Below are positions 28,610 through 37,015 of a stretch of DNA of 40,851 nt, one piece after another. Positions within the stretch are counted from its first letter, which is position 1. The number at the start of each line of letters is the position of its first letter. Origin of the DNA: a virus; IMG/VR virus record IMGVR_UViG_3300027704_004384, positions 1 to 40,851 of that record. The stretch is one strand, 5' to 3'. The notes under the pieces are model-generated. The model saw nothing but the letters and a program-made list of their open reading frames with translations, did no database searches and was not told the origin of the DNA. The position numbers were made by a program, and so were the translations under genes.

Positions 28610-29335
28610 ATGGGATTTTTAGATCATAGTACAAATAATATTATCGTTGATGCTGTGTTGACTGACGCAGGTCGTCGTGCACTCGCAAGAAATGATGGGT
28701 CGTTCCAAGTGTTTCAATTTGCTTTAGGTGACGACGAAGTTGATTATGAAATAGTTGAGCATTTTGGAAGAACTGTTGGGAAAGAAAAAATAGAAAAAAA
28801 TACACCTATTTTAGAAGCACTAACAGCCGGAAGTTTAGCTTTGAAACATAAGCTTGTGAGTATAGACAACGAATTTGTTACTCATTTCCCCTTGATGATA
28901 ATTAGGGCAAACGCTGAAACAGTTACCGGAACTGGATCAACAATCCCAGTATTTAAGCGAACAAATGCAACAGGTGCTAATAAAACAAAAACAATTAACA
29001 TTGAGGTTTCACCTGCAGCCGGAACTCCTGATGTCGATGTCCAATTAATTGACAGTTCGTTTAGGATTGAAGTAAATAATATTTTCCTAAGATTAGATAA
29101 TGAATCACCTGATATTGTCTACACAGATAACATTTCTGTTTATGAAAAAGGTGCAAGCATCGGTGCGGGAAATGTAAGTGCAGCTGCTTCTTTTAATTTA
29201 TCTTTAAAAGAAATGACAGATACAACATTTAACGTCTATAGTACATCTGGCGGAAACTTTATTAAAACATTCGTAAAGATAACTGGAATTAATTCCGGCA
29301 TATCATCAACTTTTGAAATACGAATTGAAAACTAA
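28610..29335 (+). CDS. virion protein, MG(I/F)LD N-terminal family
   Basis: A 241-residue protein. The N-terminal 60 residues contain MGFLDHSTNN, a DAVLTDAGRRALA step and FALGDDEVDYEI, a pattern shared in part with the gene at 18140. The remainder is beta-rich (residues 100-240) with alternating short strands, ending STFEIRIEN. CGGAG lies 6-10 nt before the start. It is unrecognised by function; conservation of the first segment between two genes suggests an assembly or attachment module. A gap of 19 nt leads to the next virion gene. Confidence 0.62.
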   Translation: MGFLDHSTNNIIVDAVLTDAGRRALARNDGSFQVFQFALGDDEVDYEIVEHFGRTVGKEKIEKNTPILEALTAGSLALKHKLVSIDNEFVTHFPLMIIRANAETVTGTGSTIPVFKRTNATGANKTKTINIEVSPAAGTPDVDVQLIDSSFRIEVNNIFLRLDNESPDIVYTDNISVYEKGASIGAGNVSAAASFNLSLKEMTDTTFNVYSTSGGNFIKTFVKITGINSGISSTFEIRIEN

Positions 29336-29354
29336 ACATACAAGGAAATAAAAT

Positions 29355-30566
29355 ATGGCTACCTTTAAAACAATATCAAGCGATGATATTAAAGAAACAA
29401 CATCAGTATTGAATCAACTGGTTGACTTTGTCGAAGAAGATATATCTGGATCAAATACACGTAAAAAATTCCAAGTTTTTGTAACTAGTTCAGCTACAAA
29501 TTCAATTACTTCTTCACTTTTCCAAACTGTCTTTGATCAAAATTACACCTTGCAAACTGCAAATGAATTATTTGATACGACAGTAGGTCTATATTATAAT
29601 AGTACGACTGTAACAGGCTCGAGAACTAGTATTGATGCAAATGGGAAATTTTTGTTTCCATCACAGTCATTGATGATGCGTGAAAAGATAAGCGTCTATA
29701 AACAGTTTTCACAATTGTTGCTAGGTAGTTCAACCTCCAGATTTACTGCACCCTTTTCAAATGCAACATCAGGTAAAGACGAAATTGATGAAGCATTTTT
29801 TATCTCTTTTAAGCGCCTCTTTGTAAGAGACGGAATTAAAAGAGAGACTTTTGCAATGAAAATGATCCAAAGTTCGTCACAGCCCCAAGACACAAATGCC
29901 GCTCACCCACGTGATGTGAATGCAACAAATATTACGATCACCCAAGATCACCCAGCAACAGGTTCCGCGATTTTTACAGATGTAGGTTCATCAACAAGTG
30001 TAGAAAGGTCTCGAGCAGGCGGGGATGTAGGTAATATTGTTGATGCTTCTAATACCGGAACTACAGTAGGCTTAATGTTTTATCAACAAGGTATCGCAGT
30101 ATTTGATTTGAAAAAAATATTAAATGGTAACGGTGTAATATCCGGCTCGATATCATGTGTTGGTGATCATGCAACAACACCAGTAAGCGCATCATTGATA
30201 CCTGGCTTTGTCACATCAGCATCGATCGATCAGATCTTAGATCATATTTCTGAAACACGCTTTGGTTCCGGCTCAAATACAGTCATGACATTCCAGAACA
30301 ATACAAAAATTAACTCTACTTTGTACTTTTGTAGAGCAACTGCTGATGAATTTAATTTCTCAACAAACCCTTCTTACACAAACACAGAAGGTCGAATTAG
30401 AGTTATTGACACTGGGCAGGAAGACATTGAAAAATCTTTTGCTTTCGTATCAACTGTGGGGTTGTATGATGCAAACGAAGAATTACTGGCAGTAGCAAAA
30501 CTAAGTCGTCCAGTGGAAAAAAATGACGAAAAGGACTTAACATTTAGAGTCAGATTGGACTTTTAA
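29355..30566 (+). CDS. virion protein sharing a C-terminal module with the next gene
   Basis: A 403-residue protein. The N-terminal half has helices with a KFQVFVTSSATNSITSSLF segment. The C-terminal 230 residues contain the ordered blocks RDGIKRETFAMKM, VGLMFYQQGIAVFDL, VSTVGLYDANEELLAVAKL and a final RVRLDF. All four have counterparts in the downstream gene, so the two are probably paralogues over this region. AAGGAA precedes the ATG. It is likely a structural component of the tail or baseplate; the specific part is unknown. Confidence 0.6.
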   Translation: MATFKTISSDDIKETTSVLNQLVDFVEEDISGSNTRKKFQVFVTSSATNSITSSLFQTVFDQNYTLQTANELFDTTVGLYYNSTTVTGSRTSIDANGKFLFPSQSLMMREKISVYKQFSQLLLGSSTSRFTAPFSNATSGKDEIDEAFFISFKRLFVRDGIKRETFAMKMIQSSSQPQDTNAAHPRDVNATNITITQDHPATGSAIFTDVGSSTSVERSRAGGDVGNIVDASNTGTTVGLMFYQQGIAVFDLKKILNGNGVISGSISCVGDHATTPVSASLIPGFVTSASIDQILDHISETRFGSGSNTVMTFQNNTKINSTLYFCRATADEFNFSTNPSYTNTEGRIRVIDTGQEDIEKSFAFVSTVGLYDANEELLAVAKLSRPVEKNDEKDLTFRVRLDF

Positions 30567-30575
30567 GGTAGGTTG

Positions 30576-32930
30576 ATGTCGTTCGTTAAAATAGACAATA
30601 ATAATTTTGAATATTCGGGATTGAAATTAAGACCTAATGTAGCGTTTATTTCTTCATCGATAGGTATGGGCGTGACCGGTTCTAGTTTTGTAGCACCAGT
30701 TAGATCTAAATGTCTAAAGCAGGTGATACCAAGTAATTTTGATTTGAATAATGATGGTAAAGTAACAATAGGTGAAGCATTAATATCAATTTTTACTAGT
30801 CCTGCTTTTACCCAACAAACAATGCAAAACCAGCCATTGAGTTTTGGAATAGTTAATAATCACATGCAAACTGTGGGTAAGGCCGGCCAAATTGAAAAAA
30901 ATACAAAAACAATTGATATGTTTAGGTTTGACTTGCCTGTCTTTTTTAATGCAAATAGAACAGTAAAAAATGTTGTCCGCAATGTACTAATGCCATATCA
31001 TCAACATCGATATGATAATTGTGCATTTACATACTCAAATTATCATTCACTTAACTTTTTTACTTCTGATACAGTTCCAACTGGATCTGCTTTAATATAC
31101 CCGAATAAATCAGTTGATGGAACAGGAGTCTATAATTTACCTAAAAACTTTAGTGTTAATTTTTGGATTAACCCTAGGTACACTAATGAAAATTATAGAG
31201 CAGGAACAATATTGCATGTTTCTTCATCCTTAGCTGTTTCTTTGGTGTCTGGTTCATCGCGAGATGAAAATAATAATCCGAATGATTTTAAGTTAATGTT
31301 ACAGCTAAGCCAGAGTGCAGACACACCACCCTCAGCAATTAGCTTAAACTCACCTTCTAGCGCTTACCCTAATGACCTAATTTTTACTTCATCACATACA
31401 CTAAGTAAAAATCATTGGCATCACGTCTGTATACAGTGGTCAAATTCAGTTAATAATTCGACGGGTTCAATTTTCATTGATGATAAAGAAACAAATTTTC
31501 ATATTCCATCAGCCTCAATCGCAGCCAATGTCAACTCAGATCCAAGCGGTATAGTTTTAGGTAATTATTTTGATAGCGACAATATTACTTTAAACAATCT
31601 ATTAAATAATAGTTTGGCAACAACACAAGGATTTACTAGTATCGGAAATCCAGCAGAGACGCCTGTTAATGTTGATGAAAATACATTTTCACATCCGTTA
31701 AACGCTGAAATACACGAGGTGAAGATATATAACAAAGTACTTGAAGATCCAGAGGTTGTGTTTGAAACAGAGCGACAAGCAGCACGCAATAAAGGGCCTA
31801 CTAATTTTAATAATTTAGTTTTTTATGTTCCGCCTTTCTTTTACCCAACAACACCGACAAGAGAAGTTCACATAACACCGTTCCAAACAATTACCAGTAC
31901 AACAGACGATCCTTTCAATGTTGCATTTTCTTTTGGTGTAAATGGAAAACTAATTAACTTAGAAAACTTTACCAGAGAATTTGTCAGAGGTACTAATCCT
32001 AGATTGTACAACTTGTTTCCTGAAACTATAGACGGCACAATTCAAAACATAACTGCCGATCAATACATATACGACTCTGGGTCACATAAAAAGCGCAACA
32101 TGACCATACTTCCTAATGACAATGGACTGTTCGAACCGAACTACTTTGCTATAGCTAGTTCTGAAATGTCTTCAAGTGCAAAATTCTATCAAAACCCACT
32201 GCAAACAAAAGGACTAGCTGATTATTCAATAATCAGCTTAGAAAACCTCATACCTAGTGGCGTAATTTATAAAAATTTAGCAGCAACATCCGGAAGTATG
32301 TACAATTCATTAGTAGCATCAACTAGCATTGAAAGTCCTGGTATCGGAAAAAGTGTCGACTTAGATATTGCGCAAAGAACAGGTGATAGAAGCAGTAATG
32401 AAATTGTAATTTATGACATATCGAACCTTTACTACGGAAACAGAATTCACCCAGGTTCTTTTGAATTATTTGAAAAGGACTTGACCGGATCTGATGGCAA
32501 GATACAGATAAAACTAAAAGATAATGAGCGCGGTTCCCTATATAGAGCTGATGCACTAACAAAGCATGCAAAATGGAACAATGTTGGTACTGTTTTATAC
32601 GATGAAGGTATGGCCGTTGTAAAATCACCTCATCTTTTCTTTTTCAATAAAAATGAAACAAACGTTACTTTTCGAGGTGAACAAAATTTACACACAATGA
32701 TATTAAATGTGCCGGCCTTTAAAGAAATGTTTACGTCATCATCCAACCCAACCTTTACTGTAATTCCGCCGTCTGATAATGCAAATGATGAAGAATTATC
32801 CACTTTATACATCACCACAGTTAACATTCATGACGATAACTTTAATATTATAATGAAGGCAAATTTTGCCCAACCCATCTTTAAGACAGAAGAAGATGAA
32901 TTCATTATAAGATTAAAAGAGGATTTTTAA
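30576..32930 (+). CDS. virion protein with EF-hand loop, LamG domain and shared C-terminal module
   Basis: ATG at 30576 is preferred over a TTG at 30573 (AAGGTAGG lies just upstream). The product is 784 residues. A canonical EF-hand/dockerin-type calcium loop (D56-L-N-N-D-G-K-V-T-I-G-E67) is near the N-terminus. A LamG-like domain spans about 190-405: FSVNFWINP, then NHWHHVCIQWSNS and AEIHEVKIYNKVL. The last 200 residues carry the module shared with the previous gene (HPGSFELFEKDL, then VGTVLYDEGMAVV, TTVNIHDDNFNIIMKANF and a final DF). It closes the virion block; the resolvase-like gene begins immediately at its stop. Confidence 0.65.
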   Translation: MSFVKIDNNNFEYSGLKLRPNVAFISSSIGMGVTGSSFVAPVRSKCLKQVIPSNFDLNNDGKVTIGEALISIFTSPAFTQQTMQNQPLSFGIVNNHMQTVGKAGQIEKNTKTIDMFRFDLPVFFNANRTVKNVVRNVLMPYHQHRYDNCAFTYSNYHSLNFFTSDTVPTGSALIYPNKSVDGTGVYNLPKNFSVNFWINPRYTNENYRAGTILHVSSSLAVSLVSGSSRDENNNPNDFKLMLQLSQSADTPPSAISLNSPSSAYPNDLIFTSSHTLSKNHWHHVCIQWSNSVNNSTGSIFIDDKETNFHIPSASIAANVNSDPSGIVLGNYFDSDNITLNNLLNNSLATTQGFTSIGNPAETPVNVDENTFSHPLNAEIHEVKIYNKVLEDPEVVFETERQAARNKGPTNFNNLVFYVPPFFYPTTPTREVHITPFQTITSTTDDPFNVAFSFGVNGKLINLENFTREFVRGTNPRLYNLFPETIDGTIQNITADQYIYDSGSHKKRNMTILPNDNGLFEPNYFAIASSEMSSSAKFYQNPLQTKGLADYSIISLENLIPSGVIYKNLAATSGSMYNSLVASTSIESPGIGKSVDLDIAQRTGDRSSNEIVIYDISNLYYGNRIHPGSFELFEKDLTGSDGKIQIKLKDNERGSLYRADALTKHAKWNNVGTVLYDEGMAVVKSPHLFFFNKNETNVTFRGEQNLHTMILNVPAFKEMFTSSSNPTFTVIPPSDNANDEELSTLYITTVNIHDDNFNIIMKANFAQPIFKTEEDEFIIRLKEDF

Positions 32931-33470
32931 TTGTTACTAGCATTAGATATATCGACAAGCTGCACTGGGTATTGCATCTTTGACGAGGATAAACTTATAG
33001 ACATCGGAAGTATAAACCTAAGTAAACATAAGGGGTTGTTCGCGAAAGCAGCTCTAGTTAAATCTGAGATATTAAGATTGAGCAGCACGTACCAAATTAG
33101 TAATGTTGCTGTTGAGGAAAACTTGCAGGCATTTCGACCGGGCCTGAGCTCAGCCAAGACATTAATGACATTGGCACAGTTTAATGGTGTTGTACGATGG
33201 ATATGTCACGAAAGATTAGATGTGCCAGTTGTTTCAATTAACGTTAATACAGCACGAAAAAATGTTGGATTAAAAATTAACAAGAAAGATAAAACTAAGA
33301 CAACGAAAGAAAAGGTGTTAGATTGGGTAGCAGTTGAGCTTCCGCAGATAGAATGGCCAACAAAAATATTAAAAAGCGGCCCAAACAAAGGAAAAGAAAG
33401 GATTTGCACTGAAGCATATGATATGGCAGATGCTTATGTGATAGGTAAATCATTTCTACTAGAAGTTTAA
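32931..33470 (+). CDS. RuvC-like Holliday-junction resolvase
   Basis: A 179-residue RNase-H-fold nuclease. LALDISTSCTGY at 3-14 gives the first catalytic Asp (D6), VAVEENLQAF supplies the Glu (E62 or E63), and the final AYDMADAYVIG supplies the Asp pair (D164 and D167). This is the order D-E-D-D of RuvC-type resolvases, which cleave four-way DNA junctions; T4 uses the unrelated gp49 for the same step. The start is TTG directly after the preceding TAA; AAAGAGGA upstream is a good binding site and no in-frame ATG precedes the catalytic Asp. It would resolve recombination intermediates before packaging, and pairs with the gp47-like nuclease at the window end. Confidence 0.8.
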   Translation: MLLALDISTSCTGYCIFDEDKLIDIGSINLSKHKGLFAKAALVKSEILRLSSTYQISNVAVEENLQAFRPGLSSAKTLMTLAQFNGVVRWICHERLDVPVVSINVNTARKNVGLKINKKDKTKTTKEKVLDWVAVELPQIEWPTKILKSGPNKGKERICTEAYDMADAYVIGKSFLLEV

Positions 33471-33525
33471 TTATTTGCCAGATATGTATTCATAACTGTA
33501 ATATCTTACACAAATGGAGTTAATA

Positions 33526-34080
33526 ATGAAAGTTTCTAGAAAAGAATTGAGAAAAATGATTAACGAAGCCTTTAGAGGCTATCAATATCCGTCTAGCGAC
33601 GGAAGTAGATTTCAAGGCGCTGGCCCATCTCGTGTTTTTAACTTAAAAAGCGCAGATGTCCGCCTGCTAGAACAAGTTATTGTAGAAAGCTTGCAAGAAT
33701 CTTTAAGATTAGGTCACCAATTAGGTACTGCAGTGCACACTGCTTCTTTTAACATCAAACAGTCTAACGCAATACCCGTTCTTAACATGTCAGTTAGTGA
33801 GTTTGATGATGAATATATAAAGGACGCAACAGGAGTTACATCATATGCAGATTCAGAAGGAAATCCGCGCCCATATGGCCAGCAAGGTGACGAAAATCAT
33901 GCGAATAGCATAATGACAATGACTAGAGACACAGAAATGGCATTAGAAAAAGCATGTGATAAGGCCTATTATAAAGTACTCGACAGCGCAGAAAATGTAT
34001 CTAATGATATGGTAGATTTTGTTATTCAATTTATGCAGATGCTCAAAAGAGATATTTTAGATGATGTTAGAAACATTTAA
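33526..34080 (+). CDS. unrecognised protein with basic N-terminal helix motif
   Basis: ATG at 33526 is chosen because GGAG (33516-33519) sits 6 nt upstream; an earlier in-frame ATG at 33514 overlaps that binding site. The product is 184 residues. The N-terminus reads MKVSRKELRKMINEAFRG, a short amphipathic basic helix also hinted at in nearby genes. A helical block follows (45-75), then a beta-prone stretch (80-100), an acidic and Gly-rich middle (100-135) and a C-terminal helix. No family was recognised. It lies between the resolvase and the primase genes but is separated from each by 55 and 108 nt. Confidence 0.6.
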   Translation: MKVSRKELRKMINEAFRGYQYPSSDGSRFQGAGPSRVFNLKSADVRLLEQVIVESLQESLRLGHQLGTAVHTASFNIKQSNAIPVLNMSVSEFDDEYIKDATGVTSYADSEGNPRPYGQQGDENHANSIMTMTRDTEMALEKACDKAYYKVLDSAENVSNDMVDFVIQFMQMLKRDILDDVRNI

Positions 34081-34095
34081 GAAAGGAGAACTATT

Positions 34096-34157
34096 ATGAA
34101 ACTATCAAGAAGTTGTCAATGATGTTGAAAGCCGCCGCAACAGTTAAATTTTATTGA
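34096..34157 (+). pseudogene. possible relic or mini-gene after the 33526 gene
   Basis: After AAAGGAGA (34083-34089), ATG at 34096 opens eight codons (MKLSRSCQ) ending in TGA at 34120-34122. A second short frame begins in that stop (ATG at 34119 and 34122) and runs to TGA at 34155-34157 (M-M-L-K-A-A-A-T-V-K-F-Y). Read together with a shift of frame they resemble the beginning of the 33526 protein (MKVSRKELRKMI then E-A). This could be a broken duplicate of that N-terminus, or a short translated leader. Confidence 0.3.
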
Positions 34158-34188
34158 AAATATAAAAAATACGTAATACAATTCCAAT

Positions 34189-35157
34189 ATGGAAATTGTT
34201 ACAAAACAACAGAAGATTGACGCATTAGAAGGTATATTTGGTGAATCCACGTTAGCAAACAGTGGTAAAAATATATCAGTCATATGCCCAGCATGTAAAT
34301 CAGACTCAAAATCTAGTTCTAGAAAGAAAAAACTATCAATATGTCTTAATAAGGGCATATATCACTGTTGGGTATGTGAGTCAAAAGGTCATAATATTGC
34401 TAAGTTTGCAATACGCAATACTTTTATTAATAAGTCCGACGTCGCAACTCTAAACGATTTATTTTCATTTGATGATAATAAAGAAGAAAAAGAACCTGAG
34501 TACATCTTAAGGTTGCCTGAAGATTTTTGTTTGTTAGTAAATGCACCTGGTAGGATGGCCAAGATTGCTATGAGTTATCTGCACAAACGAGGTTTAACAC
34601 AGAATGACTTTCTACGTTATAAAATAGGAATAAGTGGCGAATATGAATTTAATAACAGAGTGATATTTCCGTCGTTCTGTGATGATATGAAATTAAACTA
34701 TTTTTTATCTAGAACATATGATGATAACCAATTTAGAAAGTACAAAAACTGCCAAATACAAAGAAAAGACGTTATTTTTAATGAACACTTAATTGAGTGG
34801 GACAAACCCGTTATTTTAGTTGAAGGTGTTTTTGATGCAATTAAGGCAGGGGATAATGCTGTACCTATGTTGGGCAGCTGGATTAATGAAAGTCATTATT
34901 TGTTCAAGAAGTTAGTTCATGAAAAGTCAGAAGTTGTAATGTGCCTAGACCCGGATGCAATAGATAAAACCATGAAATTGGCAAAAAGCTTTAAACAATA
35001 TGGTTTAAATGTTAAATTGGCAATGCACACTGATAAAGACTTTGGTGAAATGAAAAAAGAAGAAGCAAATTATTACATACAATCTGCGAAGAAGTATGAA
35101 CTTACTGATAGAATAGGATATTTAATACAGAGTATCAGTTCAGGTTCGATATTTTAG
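34189..35157 (+). CDS. DNA primase, DnaG/T4 gp61-like (CHC2 zinc finger and Toprim)
   Basis: A 322-residue primase. The zinc-binding region is at 33-63: C33-P-A-C36 and H59-C60-W-V-C63, the CHC2-type finger that reads the template. The Toprim core has VILVEGVFDAIKAG (catalytic E212, with D216) and VVMCLDPDAIDK (D254, D256), plus D282/D284 later. It makes RNA primers for lagging-strand synthesis with the replicative helicase, which is not encoded in this window. Length is near T4 gp61 (342 aa) and much shorter than bacterial DnaG, so the helicase-binding part is reduced. There is no clear Shine-Dalgarno before the ATG, and the 108-nt gap upstream is the longest in the window. Confidence 0.88.
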   Translation: MEIVTKQQKIDALEGIFGESTLANSGKNISVICPACKSDSKSSSRKKKLSICLNKGIYHCWVCESKGHNIAKFAIRNTFINKSDVATLNDLFSFDDNKEEKEPEYILRLPEDFCLLVNAPGRMAKIAMSYLHKRGLTQNDFLRYKIGISGEYEFNNRVIFPSFCDDMKLNYFLSRTYDDNQFRKYKNCQIQRKDVIFNEHLIEWDKPVILVEGVFDAIKAGDNAVPMLGSWINESHYLFKKLVHEKSEVVMCLDPDAIDKTMKLAKSFKQYGLNVKLAMHTDKDFGEMKKEEANYYIQSAKKYELTDRIGYLIQSISSGSIF

Positions 35158-35165
35158 GAGACATA

Positions 35166-35714
35166 ATGAATGAGTTAATGAAGGCCAAAATTCGTAAAAT
35201 GGTTATGCAAGAATTGGCGTCTATGGTGGGTGAAGATGCGCTTATTAGCCGCGGCAGTACAAGAGATGAGTATCGACGCACACCTCACAATTTAAGCCTC
35301 ACAAAGCACAGTGATAGCTACGATGACTTTGGCGGGGCTCAAGATGTATGTGAGCAATGCGGAAGCAATGATGTGTATGAAGGTGATTGTATGGAATGTG
35401 GATATAGTAGTGGCAGAATGTTACAAGAGGGTGGCTGCGGTTGCAGTGGTGAATCTAAAGATGACGAATCAGACTATTCATTAGACACAATGATGGAACC
35501 TGGTCACGGCGAAGTTCATAAACACAAGCATAACAACTACATGGCAAAACCTTCACTTTATAAGGTCGCAAAATACGCACAAAAACTTTTACATATGATC
35601 CCAGATGGTTATGAATTAGATGACTGGCAACGCACAAAAATTGCCCAAATATCTGATGATATATCAGAAGTATATCATTCATTAGATTACGACTTTCACG
35701 ACGACGAGTATTAA
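35166..35714 (+). CDS. zinc-ribbon protein with DWxxxKI helical tail
   Basis: A 182-residue protein. N-terminal helix MKAKIRKMVMQELASM (5-20) is basic/amphipathic like that of the 33526 protein. A four-Cys zinc ribbon follows: C62-E-Q-C65 and C75-M-E-C78. A Gly/Cys-rich turn holds C91 and C93. The C-terminal helical region (about 129-175, SLYKVAKYAQKLLHMI, then DDWQRTKIAQISDDISEVYH) is followed by an acidic tail. AGGAG overlaps the primase stop, so it is coupled to primase. The last base of its stop is the first of the next ATG. No function is recognised; a small nucleic-acid- or protein-binding adaptor is plausible. Confidence 0.6.
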   Translation: MNELMKAKIRKMVMQELASMVGEDALISRGSTRDEYRRTPHNLSLTKHSDSYDDFGGAQDVCEQCGSNDVYEGDCMECGYSSGRMLQEGGCGCSGESKDDESDYSLDTMMEPGHGEVHKHKHNNYMAKPSLYKVAKYAQKLLHMIPDGYELDDWQRTKIAQISDDISEVYHSLDYDFHDDEY

Positions 35715-37015
35715 TGAGATCGATTAGAGGACTATTTGAAGCAACAAATCAAGATATTGATGGAGACCATTTAGATCGAATGGCCAGGAGACATCGATAC
35801 TTTGATAGCGATTGTTATGACAATATTCCAAAAATGAAATATCCAGCTGAAGGGACGCAATCATTCCAAAATGATTTTAAAGAAGTTTTGAGATGTCATA
35901 ATCACCCAAGTTTAACAACAAAGTTTTTACGAAACAGTGACGACTCTGTTGCAGAAGTATTTGAAGAATTTTGTAAAGAAAGTGGAATTACGCTGATTGA
36001 TTGGCGGAAAATTAAAGATATCGTAAGCGACGTTGATTCGATTGTCCTTAAATTAAAATATGACAATAATCGGCCGCGACCTATTCACTATCTTAGCGAT
36101 GTGTCAGATGATGAACTTCATATAAAATACAAAAAATCGCCAAGTTATCCTAGCGGTCATACCGCAATTGCCTATTTTTTGTGTGATATATTATCTGCAA
36201 ATATTCCAGACTTGCAACAAGACTTGCAAACTTTAGCCTCACTAATAGGACAAACAAGAATTGAAAATGCAGTTCATTTTCCAACTGATATTGATTACGG
36301 ACGTCTAGTCGGTGAAACTTTGGCAAATTTATTTTTAAGCCAAGACAATAATAAAATTAGCTTTGGATTAAAAACAAAAAATTATCGTGAATTTGGTAAT
36401 AGGCTTTGTGATAAAGCACAAGAAGTTTACAGTGATGACATTGAAATTGATGCATATGAAAACTATGCACGTGATATGGCTAGCTTTTTGCACCGAACCA
36501 ATGAAATAGAACTTTATAAAACACCGTATTCTGAATGCCTAGAAGCAGCAAACCACGCAATGATGGGTTTTCCTAGTAGCTACGCTACAAAAAACAAACA
36601 TATTCAATCACAATTGGACGGTTTGACAATGTCTAATAAATGTGGTGTTATCGACAACAACCATAAGATAGTTCGAATACATGAATGCTTCGACACAACA
36701 GTGCTAGAACGCGGTGCACCCGGTGAATTTCGTAATTTTTCACATAAGTCGCGTGCAGGTGTTCAATTTCCAGAACCGAGTGATCTTCATAGGAAGCTGA
36801 AATCGTGTCATTTGATTAGAGCTAAAGCTTGGATACGTCATCTATTATATGAATATATTCATCCATTCTGTGATGGTAATGGAAGGTCAGGCCGCATTAT
36901 ACTAGCTAATGATTTAGACTATAATTTTAAAATGATAAACAAGATGATTGGTCTAGACTATATACCTACGATTGTTAAGCAAATGGAAGCTAATAAATTA
37001 GAAAAGTTGTTATAG
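35714..37015 (+). CDS. PAP2-family phosphatase fused to a Fic domain
   Basis: A 433-residue two-domain protein. The N-terminal part carries the complete soluble PAP2/acid-phosphatase signature: K115-x6-R122-P123, then PSGH with H149, then R182-x5-H188-x3-D192. There is no transmembrane segment, so it resembles secreted/soluble class A phosphatases or haloperoxidases rather than lipid phosphatases. The C-terminal part is a Fic domain: the flap region around G337-E-F-R340, a long helix, and the catalytic H383-P-F-C-D-G-N-G-R-S-G-R394, which matches HxFx(D/E)GNGRxxR fully. Fic enzymes usually transfer AMP (or other nucleotide or phosphate groups) to protein hydroxyls. A possible inhibitory helix motif at T262-N-E-I-E-L is degenerate (Leu instead of Gly/Asn). 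It begins in the TAATG of the zinc-ribbon gene. Substrates are unknown; host-protein modification during infection is an inference. Confidence 0.85.
   Translation: MRSIRGLFEATNQDIDGDHLDRMARRHRYFDSDCYDNIPKMKYPAEGTQSFQNDFKEVLRCHNHPSLTTKFLRNSDDSVAEVFEEFCKESGITLIDWRKIKDIVSDVDSIVLKLKYDNNRPRPIHYLSDVSDDELHIKYKKSPSYPSGHTAIAYFLCDILSANIPDLQQDLQTLASLIGQTRIENAVHFPTDIDYGRLVGETLANLFLSQDNNKISFGLKTKNYREFGNRLCDKAQEVYSDDIEIDAYENYARDMASFLHRTNEIELYKTPYSECLEAANHAMMGFPSSYATKNKHIQSQLDGLTMSNKCGVIDNNHKIVRIHECFDTTVLERGAPGEFRNFSHKSRAGVQFPEPSDLHRKLKSCHLIRAKAWIRHLLYEYIHPFCDGNGRSGRIILANDLDYNFKMINKMIGLDYIPTIVKQMEANKLEKLL

Noticed and set aside
33474-33502. Promoter-like TTTGCC-17-TGTAAT before the 33526 gene
   Set aside because: The -35 matches consensus at only 3 of 6 positions and lacks the GTGYAAC element; too weak in AT-rich DNA.
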